This document shows, piece after piece, positions 38,322 to 46,939 of a stretch of 64,000 nucleotides of DNA. Each line of letters begins with the position of its first letter. The first letter of the stretch is position 1. A model generated the notes under the pieces. That model had not been told where the DNA came from. It saw nothing but the letters and a program-made list of their open reading frames with translations, and ran no database searches. Origin of the DNA: a virus; the IMG/VR virus record IMGVR_UViG_3300040801_001812, positions 1 through 64,000 of that record; one strand, given 5' to 3'. The position numbers and the translations under genes were made by a program.

Positions 38322-39227
38322 TCAGCAGAACATGTCACCATCGACATCGTCAAGGGTCACGAGACCCTCGCTAATGCCGAAGACCCCACCAGCATCGACC
38401 TTGACGAGCTTGCCGTCATCGGTCACCCGGTTCTGGACGAGCAGGGTACCTGTGAAGAGATCGTTGCTCCTCGTGGTACCCGTTGCCCGTGACATGAAGT
38501 AGTTAGCGAAGTCGGCCCCGAGTTCTCTGTCCGGGTCAGGACCGAACCGGAGGATCCTCGGGTACTTCTCGTCCCCAGACCGGGCTAAGTGCCCGGAGAT
38601 GAACGGGATCGCGTTGGTTACCAAGAAGAACAGGTAGTTTTTCGGTTGTCCATCCAACGACGCCCGCTCAATATCCTGGGGGACACCTGGATGGATGATG
38701 TTCTTCGGCGACGTCACCCAGTGCATCCCCTGCGGGGCACACATCCAGGTGTTCCCTCCCTGATGGGGAGGGACGCCAGTCGCGAAGAGAACTGTGCGCT
38801 TGGTTGCAACGTTAAGCTGGCGCATAACGATCTTGATGGCACTCGCACTCGGGGAGATACCACACCACTCAGTCACGAATCGCTTATCAGCGATCTTTTG
38901 GATACCGAGTTGACCGTAGACGGCCTCGCCCCGAGCCTCAACGGCCCGGAGCAGGTCATCGTTCGTCCGACCCAACTGACCAATCAGAAACGCGAACTGC
39001 TCGCGTTTGGAGAAGTAGTTATCCCCCTTGTTGATCCACGTTGGCGGGTTCCCTTTGTCCTCTCGGAAGACTGAAGGTGAGTTGACCTCGTACGTGGTGC
39101 GCTTAGCACCTACTGAGGTCACGGTTCGTGCGTCCAGCAAAAACTGTTCTCGGGAACCACCCAGCACAAACAGGGCAGTAACCTCGTCCAGTTGACCAGA
39201 CCGGGCAAACACCACGGAACTACTCAT
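38322..39227 (-). CDS. Unknown protein, MoxR/VWA operon member
   Basis: 301 residues behind GAGGAGG. No membrane helix or P-loop. Contains VLFATGVPPHQGGNTWMCAP and a C-terminal VKVDAGGVFGISEGLVTLDD that resembles a beta barrel. I do not recognise the family. It follows the 602-residue gene by 9 bp, so the four genes are probably one functional unit. Confidence 0.65.
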   Translation of the reverse strand: MSSSVVFARSGQLDEVTALFVLGGSREQFLLDARTVTSVGAKRTTYEVNSPSVFREDKGNPPTWINKGDNYFSKREQFAFLIGQLGRTNDDLLRAVEARGEAVYGQLGIQKIADKRFVTEWCGISPSASAIKIVMRQLNVATKRTVLFATGVPPHQGGNTWMCAPQGMHWVTSPKNIIHPGVPQDIERASLDGQPKNYLFFLVTNAIPFISGHLARSGDEKYPRILRFGPDPDRELGADFANYFMSRATGTTRSNDLFTGTLLVQNRVTDDGKLVKVDAGGVFGISEGLVTLDDVDGDMFC

Positions 39228-39236
39228 GAAACCTCC

Positions 39237-41045
39237 TCACATCATCTCATCGTCTTCGGTGACGTCGAACAAGTTGACCATGTCCGCCTCATCCATGAGG
39301 CCCGCAGCCATCTTCTTGGCTGTGGTCTTGGTCACCTTCTCGAATGCTTCTGTCAGATCACGGGTGCTCTTCGAGCAGAACGCTTCCGTGAACTTGAAGT
39401 CGTGCAGGATATCAGTCTGTTCGGGAAGCTCGTGAGCCGCTGCTGAGCTATGGAACGGAGCATCAGCCGGAGCCGCCAGACCGAAGAAGTTGGGCGTACC
39501 CTCGATGTCAAAAGCCAAGGACGACTGCACGTTGTGGATGGGAAGAACACCCGTGCTCGAACCGTTCCGAGTGGAACCCGAGTAATGGCTTGCCATCTTG
39601 TCGGCAAACGACTCACGGGAGATCACACCAGGGATGCTGCCATCGCGCATATCCTCCGGGGTAACAGACTCCATTACCGATCCGTTGAGGAAGTCTGCGA
39701 TGTTGCCGCTGTCGTCCTTTTCTCCGAAAAGGAACCGGAACATGGTCATGGCAGTCGGCAGGATGTTGCGCTCGGTTTCCGTCCCAAGGAACGATGGGGT
39801 CACATAGACCATGCTGAGGGTCTCAACGTACTGTCCTTTTGCGTTCTGACTGTACTTCCGACCCTGACCGCGAACCGGAGCCGTAGGGAACCCCCCGAGG
39901 TTGAATCCCACGGGGAACGGGCCACCGTAGGAAGTGGTAAACATGGGGAAATCGCGTTCCCAAAGCATCGACATCCCATACATGTCATACTTGGAAGCGA
40001 AACGGTTATGACCCCGGATACGCCGACCAGCACCGATGGGGTCCAAAGCAAACTCACCGACTCGGGTCGGCGGGATCTGTTCTCCAGCCTCACCGGCTTG
40101 GAAGTCGAATTGAGTGTTCCAGGCACAGTACTGAGTCGCTTGCGACCACAGAGCCTTGAACACATCCGAGAGCGACCGAAGGATGTCCGGTGGCTTACCC
40201 CACCGGCTCACGGAAGTGAGCTTGTAGGGCTGACCGAAAGGCACCGTGCGCTTGTGGCGACTGCCGGTCGAGCGAAGTCGGATCTGGTACGACATCATCG
40301 TGGGCTGAGTGTTGCACACTGCGTGGCGGACATCCGACCCAAGACGCTTCTTCGTAACCTGGGTGCCAGCAGGAACCAGCACGGGCAGGAGGAAGCAGAC
40401 CGGGGGCCAACCACTGAGGTTGGTCAACTCGTCCGAAGCCATGATGCCATAGGGCTTTTTGAAGGTGAAGACCACGGCCATCAGGGCGGCAACAGGGCCA
40501 CCCTTGAGGAACCGCTTCTCGTTACGAATAAAGGTCTCTGGGATGTCCCCTGTTTTGTGATAGATATGGCGAAGAACGTCACCCTGGAAGGAAGAACGGT
40601 TCTTCACCGGGTTGCCGTGGTCCATGTTCAGGGTAAGATCCGGCATAACGTGGAGCAGGTTGCCCATCCCCTCGGGAGCGAGGAGACAGTTCGGGTCCAC
40701 GTTGATGTGCTTGTTGGCGTTGAGGAAACGCATCACGTTGTCGAAGAACGCAGCGTTGTCACCGCCACCAGTCGGAGCCTTCCAAATCAAGGCATTGGCC
40801 AATTCGCTCTCACCCGTACCCAGCGTGAGCTGAGAGACGGGTCCGAAGACCGACATGGTCTCAGCGAAGTGACAGGCGTTAGTGAACGCCTGCTTGAACT
40901 TCGCCTCACCGTGCAGGATGTCGAGGAACCCATCCTTCTCGATCTTCGTCTTGGTGTCTCCGGACTTTCGGATGCACCCGGACATCAGAATCGAGAACGG
41001 GTCGAGGACGACTCCTGCGGTGGATTGCACCAATTGGGTGTTCAT
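39237..41045 (-). CDS. Large unknown protein, MoxR/VWA operon member
   Basis: 602 residues behind AGGAGGACC. Globular composition with no long coiled coil. Notable stretches are IWKAPTGGGDNAAFFDNV, VMPDLTLNMDHGNPVKNR and a C-terminal TDILHDFKFTEAFCSKST. I do not recognise it. Position directly downstream of the VWA/metallopeptidase gene suggests that it is a partner or substrate of the MoxR-VWA pair. Confidence 0.65.
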   Translation of the reverse strand: MNTQLVQSTAGVVLDPFSILMSGCIRKSGDTKTKIEKDGFLDILHGEAKFKQAFTNACHFAETMSVFGPVSQLTLGTGESELANALIWKAPTGGGDNAAFFDNVMRFLNANKHINVDPNCLLAPEGMGNLLHVMPDLTLNMDHGNPVKNRSSFQGDVLRHIYHKTGDIPETFIRNEKRFLKGGPVAALMAVVFTFKKPYGIMASDELTNLSGWPPVCFLLPVLVPAGTQVTKKRLGSDVRHAVCNTQPTMMSYQIRLRSTGSRHKRTVPFGQPYKLTSVSRWGKPPDILRSLSDVFKALWSQATQYCAWNTQFDFQAGEAGEQIPPTRVGEFALDPIGAGRRIRGHNRFASKYDMYGMSMLWERDFPMFTTSYGGPFPVGFNLGGFPTAPVRGQGRKYSQNAKGQYVETLSMVYVTPSFLGTETERNILPTAMTMFRFLFGEKDDSGNIADFLNGSVMESVTPEDMRDGSIPGVISRESFADKMASHYSGSTRNGSSTGVLPIHNVQSSLAFDIEGTPNFFGLAAPADAPFHSSAAAHELPEQTDILHDFKFTEAFCSKSTRDLTEAFEKVTKTTAKKMAAGLMDEADMVNLFDVTEDDEMM

Positions 41046-41054
41046 ATGGTCCTC

Positions 41055-43670
41055 CTATTCGGACAGTCGGTCGATGAGGCCCAAGAGCTTCTCCTGAATG
41101 TAGAGAGGAGCTGTCAGCTCCGTACCGTGCCCCGGAGGGAACATGGAGAGCAGCTCGTACGTGTTGTAGTAGTGCTTCACACCCTCGTCGCCCAGCCCGA
41201 GACCACCAATGTGAATCCCAGCCAATTCGATACGGCGGATGGCGTACTTCAAGAACCGAGACTGGAGATTCGGGTTACCGGCATACGGCAGACCGTCCGA
41301 CAGCACGATCATGACCTTCCGGTCTTCCTCACGTGCGATGATACGGCTCGCCGCCCAAAGGAGGGACTCACCGTCCGAGTTGGTATGCGGCTGGATGTTC
41401 TGTCCCTTGTAGGTGATGTTGGTGTGCTGGTTCATGGCGATCATCTGCGGCTCGGAACTCGTCCACGGATCGTCGAAGTCCTTGAAGAGGAAATTGACGA
41501 TGTCGAAGCAACGAGAGTAGTCCCGCGAATAACTGCCCCAACCAAGGCCAGGGATGTCCTTGGTGGTGTAGCCCATCACCGAGAACGGCACCTTGATCGT
41601 CTGAAGCAGACGAGCAATCGAACGGGCAGCAGCGTGAGCCACGGCGAACTTCGTGGCCCACTGCTCGTTCTGCCTCTGGAACATGAGTCCATTGATATGC
41701 GACTCCATAGACCCAGAGCAATCAATACAGAGCTGAACCACGACACCGTGACGGCTGGTCACTGTCTCGTTCCTACGGAGATAAAGTGGGCGACCGTGTG
41801 CCTTACCAGCCTTGATAGGCTGAAGCATCCGAGGGTTGACCCGGTTACCAGACCATGCCTTACCCGGTGCGCCCTGGAACTTCCCAACCAGCTTACGAGC
41901 AGCGGGACCGAGGGACGAGGGCATAAGCGTCCGGATAAAATTATCGTAGCGGGTGAAGATCGTGCTCTCGCCGATGAGAGCATTGAGGTCCAGACCCGCG
42001 ATGACGTGCGTAGCACACCCTGGTGTAAGTTTATCCAAGTACTCATCGGGCATACCCATGATGTCCTTGGCGTGCTCAATGACCGGAGAAGCACCACCGG
42101 AACTGTTGCCCCCACCAGGGGCAGCGGGGCTGTCGGAGGGGTCACCCTCTTCATCCAGGCCCCCGCCCTCGCGCATCAGCTCAGACATGTCAACCTTGGC
42201 GTCATCTACCCAGTCCATCACCTGATCGAGCGCGGCATTCCGCTTGTCGGTAGAATCAGACGCCTGACCTTCCTGGCCAGCCCCTCGGGAATCGCCTACG
42301 GCGTCTTCATCGTCGGCGTCCTCGCTACCTGAAGAAGACTCTCCGTGAGAGCTTCCGTTCGAGTGTCCTGGAGCCGGATCATCTCCTCCGGTCTCATCAG
42401 TGTCACCCGCTCCTGAGCCTCCTCCAGAGCATTGATCACCGTCCTCGCCATCAGATTCGGAAGATCCGTCTTCTTCATCATCGTCGCAATCGTCTCCGTC
42501 CAGAGGATCATCTCCTTCGTCGTCTTCGTCATCCTCGTCGTCGCGTCCTGCGCCTCCAGAGTCAGAGTCTTGTTCCTCCTCATCGTCTTCTCCAGAGCCG
42601 CCTGAAGGATCCTGATCCTCATCTGATCCCTCATCTTCGTCGAAGGGATCAAACTCGCCATCGTCATCTTCAGGTTCGTCATCGTCATCGTGATCGAATT
42701 CATCGTCGTCCTCGTCCTCCTCCTCATCATCGCGGTAGTCGTCGTACTTCGACTCCTGAGGGGTATCGCTGGGGGTAAAGTCGTCATCGAAGGGACTGAA
42801 CCCATTGCTGTCGCCCTGGCTCTGGTCCTCCGGTTGCTGCTGGCCTTCACCCTCACCGTCCTCGCCCTGTTCCTCATCGTCCTCCTGGGGAGCGTTGAGG
42901 TCGGGAAGAACCTTGTCAAGGATGCGGGTCATCGCCTCGTCGGTCAAACGACCCAGCTCTTCAGACGACATGGCGCAGACATCCGTGATGTCACCAAAGA
43001 CATCATCCGCAACATCACAAGCCCACTCAACGTGATCCGGAACCTGCGTACGGACGTAGTTCCGGTCCCGTGTGCCGTGCGTCCCACCAAGAAGGTGGTG
43101 CGCGTGCATCTCACAGACCCAGAAGGGGCTAAGCGGGATCTTATCCTGACCCCGCTCTTCTGCGAGATCCTTAGCCTGCTCGATGGTATCGACCACGAGC
43201 GTGTCGCACCCAGCGGCAATCGGACCACCGATGAAGTGCTTCTTCGAGCCAGGGAACTTGCGGACCATGAGTTGCTCAATCCGAGCGTCCTCAAGGAGGT
43301 TATGGAAGAACTTAGCCGCTTCGAGGATCTTGTCGGGCAGACCCCCGTAGCCACGCTCTTCGCACAGTTCCTTCATCTTGCTGTTATTGACGAAATCCCT
43401 GATCATAGGCTGAAGGGAAGGCGTGTAGATCAGGTGACCGGCCTCGTGGTCAACGTGCCACGAGACAATCAAGAGTGCTCGTGCGGACTTCACCGAGGAG
43501 GGAAGAACGATTTTCTTCTCCTCCATGACCGCATAGGGGTAAGGGGTGTTGGGGTCGATCACGACGGTGACACCGCAATCGGCCATGCCTGTCGCCACAC
43601 CCTGAAGAACCTGAGCGGTGGGAATCTTATCCCCAAACAAATCACGTAAGTGTTTAACACTCAGGCTCAT
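41055..43670 (-). CDS. CobT-like protein with metallopeptidase motif and VWA domain
   Basis: 871 residues. Near residue 75 is HEAGH, an HExxH zinc motif in WHVDHEAGHLIYTP, followed by FHNLLEDARIEQL, as in CobT-like and MoxR-partner metallopeptidase/VWA proteins. Residues about 260-480 are extremely acidic (Asp/Glu/Ser runs). The C-terminal VWA domain has an intact MIDAS motif, DCSGSMESH near 653, with a later VLSDGLPY. Such proteins work with a MoxR AAA+ ATPase in metal-chelatase-like or protein-remodelling machines. Its first 17 bp overlap the HNH gene, which supplies its GGAGG ribosome site. Confidence 0.8.
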   Translation of the reverse strand: MSLSVKHLRDLFGDKIPTAQVLQGVATGMADCGVTVVIDPNTPYPYAVMEEKKIVLPSSVKSARALLIVSWHVDHEAGHLIYTPSLQPMIRDFVNNSKMKELCEERGYGGLPDKILEAAKFFHNLLEDARIEQLMVRKFPGSKKHFIGGPIAAGCDTLVVDTIEQAKDLAEERGQDKIPLSPFWVCEMHAHHLLGGTHGTRDRNYVRTQVPDHVEWACDVADDVFGDITDVCAMSSEELGRLTDEAMTRILDKVLPDLNAPQEDDEEQGEDGEGEGQQQPEDQSQGDSNGFSPFDDDFTPSDTPQESKYDDYRDDEEEDEDDDEFDHDDDDEPEDDDGEFDPFDEDEGSDEDQDPSGGSGEDDEEEQDSDSGGAGRDDEDDEDDEGDDPLDGDDCDDDEEDGSSESDGEDGDQCSGGGSGAGDTDETGGDDPAPGHSNGSSHGESSSGSEDADDEDAVGDSRGAGQEGQASDSTDKRNAALDQVMDWVDDAKVDMSELMREGGGLDEEGDPSDSPAAPGGGNSSGGASPVIEHAKDIMGMPDEYLDKLTPGCATHVIAGLDLNALIGESTIFTRYDNFIRTLMPSSLGPAARKLVGKFQGAPGKAWSGNRVNPRMLQPIKAGKAHGRPLYLRRNETVTSRHGVVVQLCIDCSGSMESHINGLMFQRQNEQWATKFAVAHAAARSIARLLQTIKVPFSVMGYTTKDIPGLGWGSYSRDYSRCFDIVNFLFKDFDDPWTSSEPQMIAMNQHTNITYKGQNIQPHTNSDGESLLWAASRIIAREEDRKVMIVLSDGLPYAGNPNLQSRFLKYAIRRIELAGIHIGGLGLGDEGVKHYYNTYELLSMFPPGHGTELTAPLYIQEKLLGLIDRLSE

Positions 43671-44157
43671 CTACCCACCTCCAGGTCTTGCCGCGTTTGA
43701 TGTCAAATATGACATACTTCGATACTCCAAACATCCGACCAATCTCGGTCTGGGCATAGTGACCCTCACTTAACATGCGTTTTATCACCCACACAGCGAA
43801 CTGCGTAAGGACCGAACCGTGGCCATAGGCATTGCCGTGCCTGACCCTATCGCGCATGTTGTCTTTTGGGGTTCCCCAGTAGAGGTTGCTCAGACAGTTA
43901 TTCGAAACGTCGCCGTCCCGGTGACAAGCGAGCTTGTCACTGGGTCCGACGAACGCTTCGAGGACCAGACGATGGCCACGTACGCTCTTACGTACACCAT
44001 CGACGCAGAGCACATAAGACGCATAGCCATCCTTGTCGCGCTTAGGCTTTAGGATGCCTCCTGCTGTAGCGTGGCGTGTGATACTTTTCACATGCCCCTG
44101 GTTGCTGACTTCATAATACCCCTCGAAATTTACGACGGGTTGCCACAAGATTTTCAT
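43654..44157 (-). CDS. NUMOD4-HNH homing endonuclease
   Basis: 167 residues. N-terminal NUMOD4 (WQPVVNFEGYYEVSNQGHVK), HNH_3 core with GHRLVLEAFVG, CHRDGDVSNN and LSNLYWGTPKDN, and a C-terminal helix-turn-helix (IGRMFGVSKYVIFDIKRGK). Freestanding HNH enzymes of this type copy their own gene into related phages by cutting the target DNA. It sits between the MoxR gene and its VWA partner, where the two are otherwise expected to be adjacent, and ends inside the VWA gene. Confidence 0.9.
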   Translation of the reverse strand: MKILWQPVVNFEGYYEVSNQGHVKSITRHATAGGILKPKRDKDGYASYVLCVDGVRKSVRGHRLVLEAFVGPSDKLACHRDGDVSNNCLSNLYWGTPKDNMRDRVRHGNAYGHGSVLTQFAVWVIKRMLSEGHYAQTEIGRMFGVSKYVIFDIKRGKTWRWVDEPEC

Positions 44158-44167
44158 TTTTGCCTCC

Positions 44168-44212
44168 TTAGGCTACGAACAGGTCCCTCAGGTGTTTGAC
44201 GCTCAGTCCCAT
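44168..44212 (-). pseudogene. Remnant 5' end of the VWA gene
   Basis: ATG 44212 behind AGGAGG opens a 14-codon frame, MGLSVKHLRDLFVA, then TAA. It matches the first 12 residues of the VWA protein (MSLSVKHLRDLF) except for residue 2. This is the original start of the VWA gene, cut off by the HNH insertion, with the ribosome site still in place. Confidence 0.8.
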
Positions 44213-44221
44213 AAGAACCTC

Positions 44222-45202
44222 CTAAGCGTTCGCCTTTCGTGCCGGGTCGGCCAGAGCCTGCCTGTCGGCCAGCTCTTCCACAACGACCTTGTCCTTGTCG
44301 GTCGGGAGCTTCTGGAGGATGGTAGCCTCCAATGCCTGCGGCCCGAGGATCTGGAAGTACTTCGCGAAGTGAAGCACCATCCTAACGGACAGCGGAGCCG
44401 TCAGTTCATCCTGCCTCCACGCTGACAGCGTGGAATCGTAGAAGTTGACCACGGCTTCGACAAACTCGTCCTTGAGCTTGCGACCGCTGAACTCCACCTT
44501 AGAGAGAATCACTTTCATGTTCTTCGCGGGCAGCGGGTTCATCGGAAGAACGAGGTGGAACCTGTTGAGCTGGGCGAAGTTCTGCGAACCCGTACCAGCG
44601 TACAGCCCAGTGTCGTCACCCAACCCTCTGGTGTTGGCTGTTGCCACCACGATGCAGTCGGGGTGCCGGGGGATGAACTCATCCCTCTCTGAGAGGAAGA
44701 GACCGGGGTCGTGGTCCTCAAGAAGCCTCTGAAGGCCGATAGCCATCTCAGCCCTTGCGGCGTCCCACTCATCCAACACCACCAAACCGGGGCGTTGGAT
44801 CGCGTTGACGAGAGCCGTCCACTTCCAGCCATCGTCGTCCGGGTCGTTCTCGTTGATGAGACCGAAGTACCCGAACACCTCCGGTGAGCCAAGCTCACCA
44901 TGGAAGTTGATCCTGGTGACGGGAAGGTGGAGCTTCGCAGCCAACTGGGTCGGCAACATGGTCTTGCCAACCCCGGTCGGCCCCACCAAGAGGGCGTTGT
45001 CCCTCTCCTGAAGAACCAGGAGGAGGGAGATCACGTGCTCGGACGGGAACCTGTAGTACGGGTCCACGGCGGGCACAAGAGACCGGAGTCTCACATCCTC
45101 GGGGTCGCTCTCATCGAACGATCCCACGGGGATCTGGAGTTTCGCTGCGTTCTTCTTGAGAGCCTTGAAGACGGTGCCAGCGGCTACGGTTTTGACTTCC
45201 AC
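44222..45202 (-). CDS. MoxR/CobS-like AAA+ ATPase
   Basis: 326 residues from GTG 45202, 6 nt after AGGAG. Walker A GPTGVGKT (74-81), Walker B LVVLDEWD (139-146), and a MoxR-style GELGSPEVFGYFG between them, with a sensor segment IVVATANTRGLGDD. MoxR ATPases pair with VWA proteins encoded next to them. Here the partner is at 41055-43670. Promoter at 45231-45259. Confidence 0.88.
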   Translation of the reverse strand: MEVKTVAAGTVFKALKKNAAKLQIPVGSFDESDPEDVRLRSLVPAVDPYYRFPSEHVISLLLVLQERDNALLVGPTGVGKTMLPTQLAAKLHLPVTRINFHGELGSPEVFGYFGLINENDPDDDGWKWTALVNAIQRPGLVVLDEWDAARAEMAIGLQRLLEDHDPGLFLSERDEFIPRHPDCIVVATANTRGLGDDTGLYAGTGSQNFAQLNRFHLVLPMNPLPAKNMKVILSKVEFSGRKLKDEFVEAVVNFYDSTLSAWRQDELTAPLSVRMVLHFAKYFQILGPQALEATILQKLPTDKDKVVVEELADRQALADPARKANA

Positions 45203-45230
45203 GGTATGCTCCTATCGTTGGTTATCCGTG

Positions 45231-45259
45231 ATGTTATCCCAAGTTTCGATGCTTGTCAA
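45231..45259 (-). promoter_or_regulatory. Promoter of the MoxR/VWA operon
   Basis: TTGACA (45254-45259), 17 bp, TAACAT (45231-45236). Consensus -35 and good spacing. The GTG start is about 25 nt downstream of the expected transcription start. Confidence 0.7.
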
Positions 45260-45300
45260 GAATCCGGGGCGCACTCATTCGCGCAGATGATGACTGCCGA

Positions 45301-45546
45301 TCAGTCTTCCTCCCGGCTTACCGCCTCCTGTCTCCTCCGGTCCATGTTCACCATGGCCTGATCGAGCATGTCGAAGACTTCGTCCTTGGTGTAAGTACGC
45401 TCAGCCGCCCTCGTGTCCTTCTCAGACAAACGCTTGGCGTGAGACTTGCCAAGGCTTATCTCTCTGTTCTGCGTTCGGATGTCGTGTCGGAACCACAGAT
45501 ACAAGCACAGGGTAAGGGCGGCTACTAGCGCCGCAACCTCAATCAA
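45301..45546 (-). CDS. Small membrane-anchored protein
   Basis: 81 residues. An N-terminal helix (VAALVAALTLCLYLWF) followed by a charged helical region (AKRLSEKDTRAAERTYTKDE). A signal anchor with cytoplasmic domain is likely. Function unknown. Confidence 0.6.
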   Translation of the reverse strand: MIEVAALVAALTLCLYLWFRHDIRTQNREISLGKSHAKRLSEKDTRAAERTYTKDEVFDMLDQAMVNMDRRRQEAVSREED

Positions 45547-45974
45547 AGGTTGCTCCGGAGGTACTCATTCAAGTCCTCGGAGGACGGGGCGCAGGAGCAG
45601 CAGCACTCCTCATACGGGTCTTCTTCCGTGAAGGGGAACGCCTGCCGGATGCACTCACCGGCTTCCTCGATGAGAACACGATCCTCTTCGGCAAGAGGTT
45701 TCGTCTCCTTAAGGATCGGGGCACGGTCCATGAGGAGCTGCTCGCAGCCACCAGTGTACTCGTTCCAGTTAAGGACGAGTTCGGCGTCGGACATTGCCCA
45801 TGCCTCAAACCGACCCTTCTCGGACTGCACGATATCCAGTGCCTTACACTCGATGACGGCCCGGTTCTCAGAGATGTACACATCCGTCCCGTACTCACCA
45901 CGGTAGATCAGACACCACATGTATTCGATCATTCGGCCCTCCTTATAAGATAGAGAAACGTTCTCGATGGGCAT
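45543..45974 (-). CDS. Hypothetical protein
   Basis: 143 residues from ATG 45974 behind GGGAGG, overlapping the upstream stop (TAATG). The C-terminus has ECCCSCAPSSED, four cysteines in five positions, a possible metal site. The middle is acidic and helical. Family not recognised. Confidence 0.6.
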   Translation of the reverse strand: MPIENVSLSYKEGRMIEYMWCLIYRGEYGTDVYISENRAVIECKALDIVQSEKGRFEAWAMSDAELVLNWNEYTGGCEQLLMDRAPILKETKPLAEEDRVLIEEAGECIRQAFPFTEEDPYEECCCSCAPSSEDLNEYLRSNL

Positions 45975-46480
45975 TAAAACCTCCCTGTCGTCGTGCATTG
46001 CTCGTCATCCTCCGGGGTGCAGTAGCCCAGGTCCGGAGGAGTGTCCCTGGTCCCGATCCAGTTGAGGAGGTTCTCCCTCACCGGACGGAGCCAGGAGTTA
46101 GTTGTATGTACATCAAAATTCTCGTGGGTCACCACCATCGCTGCTCCGGAAAACCCACCGGGTTCCATCTTCTCGGACCACGAGGCCCACTCAAACCCGA
46201 TGACGTCATCGGGTCGGAACTTGGCCAGGAAGTCCATGAGGAGGGATCCAAGGTTGTCCGGGTCGAACCCGTGTTCGATAACCACCGTGATATCCGCGAT
46301 GATATCGTCGATTTCCGGGGGTTCGCCCTTGATGTCGGTGACCTCTGGGCGGAAGATCCAACCGGTCTCGTTGCACGTCTCCCGTGCCTCAATCCGCTTG
46401 GTCTCCTCCAAGAGCCAGTTGTACTCGTGATTGTGGATGTCCTTGAGGACGAAGCACGTGCGGGTGAAGCTATTCGCCAT
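45974..46480 (-). CDS. Hypothetical protein
   Basis: 168 residues from ATG 46480; the upstream extension is antisense-like. Starts MANSFTRTCFVLKDIHNHEY and contains IIADITVVIEHGFDPDNLGS. Family not recognised. Confidence 0.6.
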   Translation of the reverse strand: MANSFTRTCFVLKDIHNHEYNWLLEETKRIEARETCNETGWIFRPEVTDIKGEPPEIDDIIADITVVIEHGFDPDNLGSLLMDFLAKFRPDDVIGFEWASWSEKMEPGGFSGAAMVVTHENFDVHTTNSWLRPVRENLLNWIGTRDTPPDLGYCTPEDDEQCTTTGRF

Positions 46481-46700
46481 CGTAACCCTCGATGAGGAAC
46501 GCAGGGTCGCTACCCTGGGCCATAAGTGCCTCGGCGCACTGCTCCTCCGTGAGAGGAATGCAGCCACGGCACTCCACCTCACCAGAGCAATCACCTATGG
46601 TGATGGCCTCGTGGACGGCCTTGAGGTCATCGAAAATCGGGGGCTTGTCCCCCTCACTCAAGATCGAGACGCTCATGCGCGTCTTCCAGTACTTGGGCAT
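46470..46700 (-). CDS. Small Cys-containing hypothetical protein
   Basis: 76 residues from ATG 46700 with GAGGA upstream. Contains GDCSGEVECRGCIPLTEEQC, a cluster of four cysteines. A metal site is possible. Function unknown. Confidence 0.6.
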   Translation of the reverse strand: MPKYWKTRMSVSILSEGDKPPIFDDLKAVHEAITIGDCSGEVECRGCIPLTEEQCAEALMAQGSDPAFLIEGYDGE

Positions 46701-46939
46701 CAGTCCTCCTCGGGAACGATGTAGTCCTCTTCGACAAAGTAGTAGCCCTCCAGCCTGTGACGGTCCTGCCACTCGCTACCGCAGATCGTGCACTGCACGT
46801 TCTGGTAGATGAACTCGCCGCAGCGATCCAGGTTACTGAGAGCCGTAACCCCGTCCCGCTCCCCACACACGGGGCACCGAAGCCCCCCGGACTCAAGGTA
46901 CTCCTTCTCGGTCAGCCCGACGACTCGACGACCAGCCAT
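46700..46939 (-). CDS. Zinc-ribbon protein
   Basis: 79 residues. RCPVCGERDGVT near residue 21 and VQCTICGSEWQDRHRLEGYY near residue 49 form a typical four-cysteine ribbon. The last residues are acidic. Overlaps the upstream gene by TGATG. Confidence 0.65.
   Translation of the reverse strand: MAGRRVVGLTEKEYLESGGLRCPVCGERDGVTALSNLDRCGEFIYQNVQCTICGSEWQDRHRLEGYYFVEEDYIVPEED

Noticed and set aside
39450-42332. 960-codon plus-strand frame
   Set aside because: It is antisense to the VWA and 602-residue genes, which have motifs and ribosome sites; C/G-ending codons leave the opposite frame open by chance.
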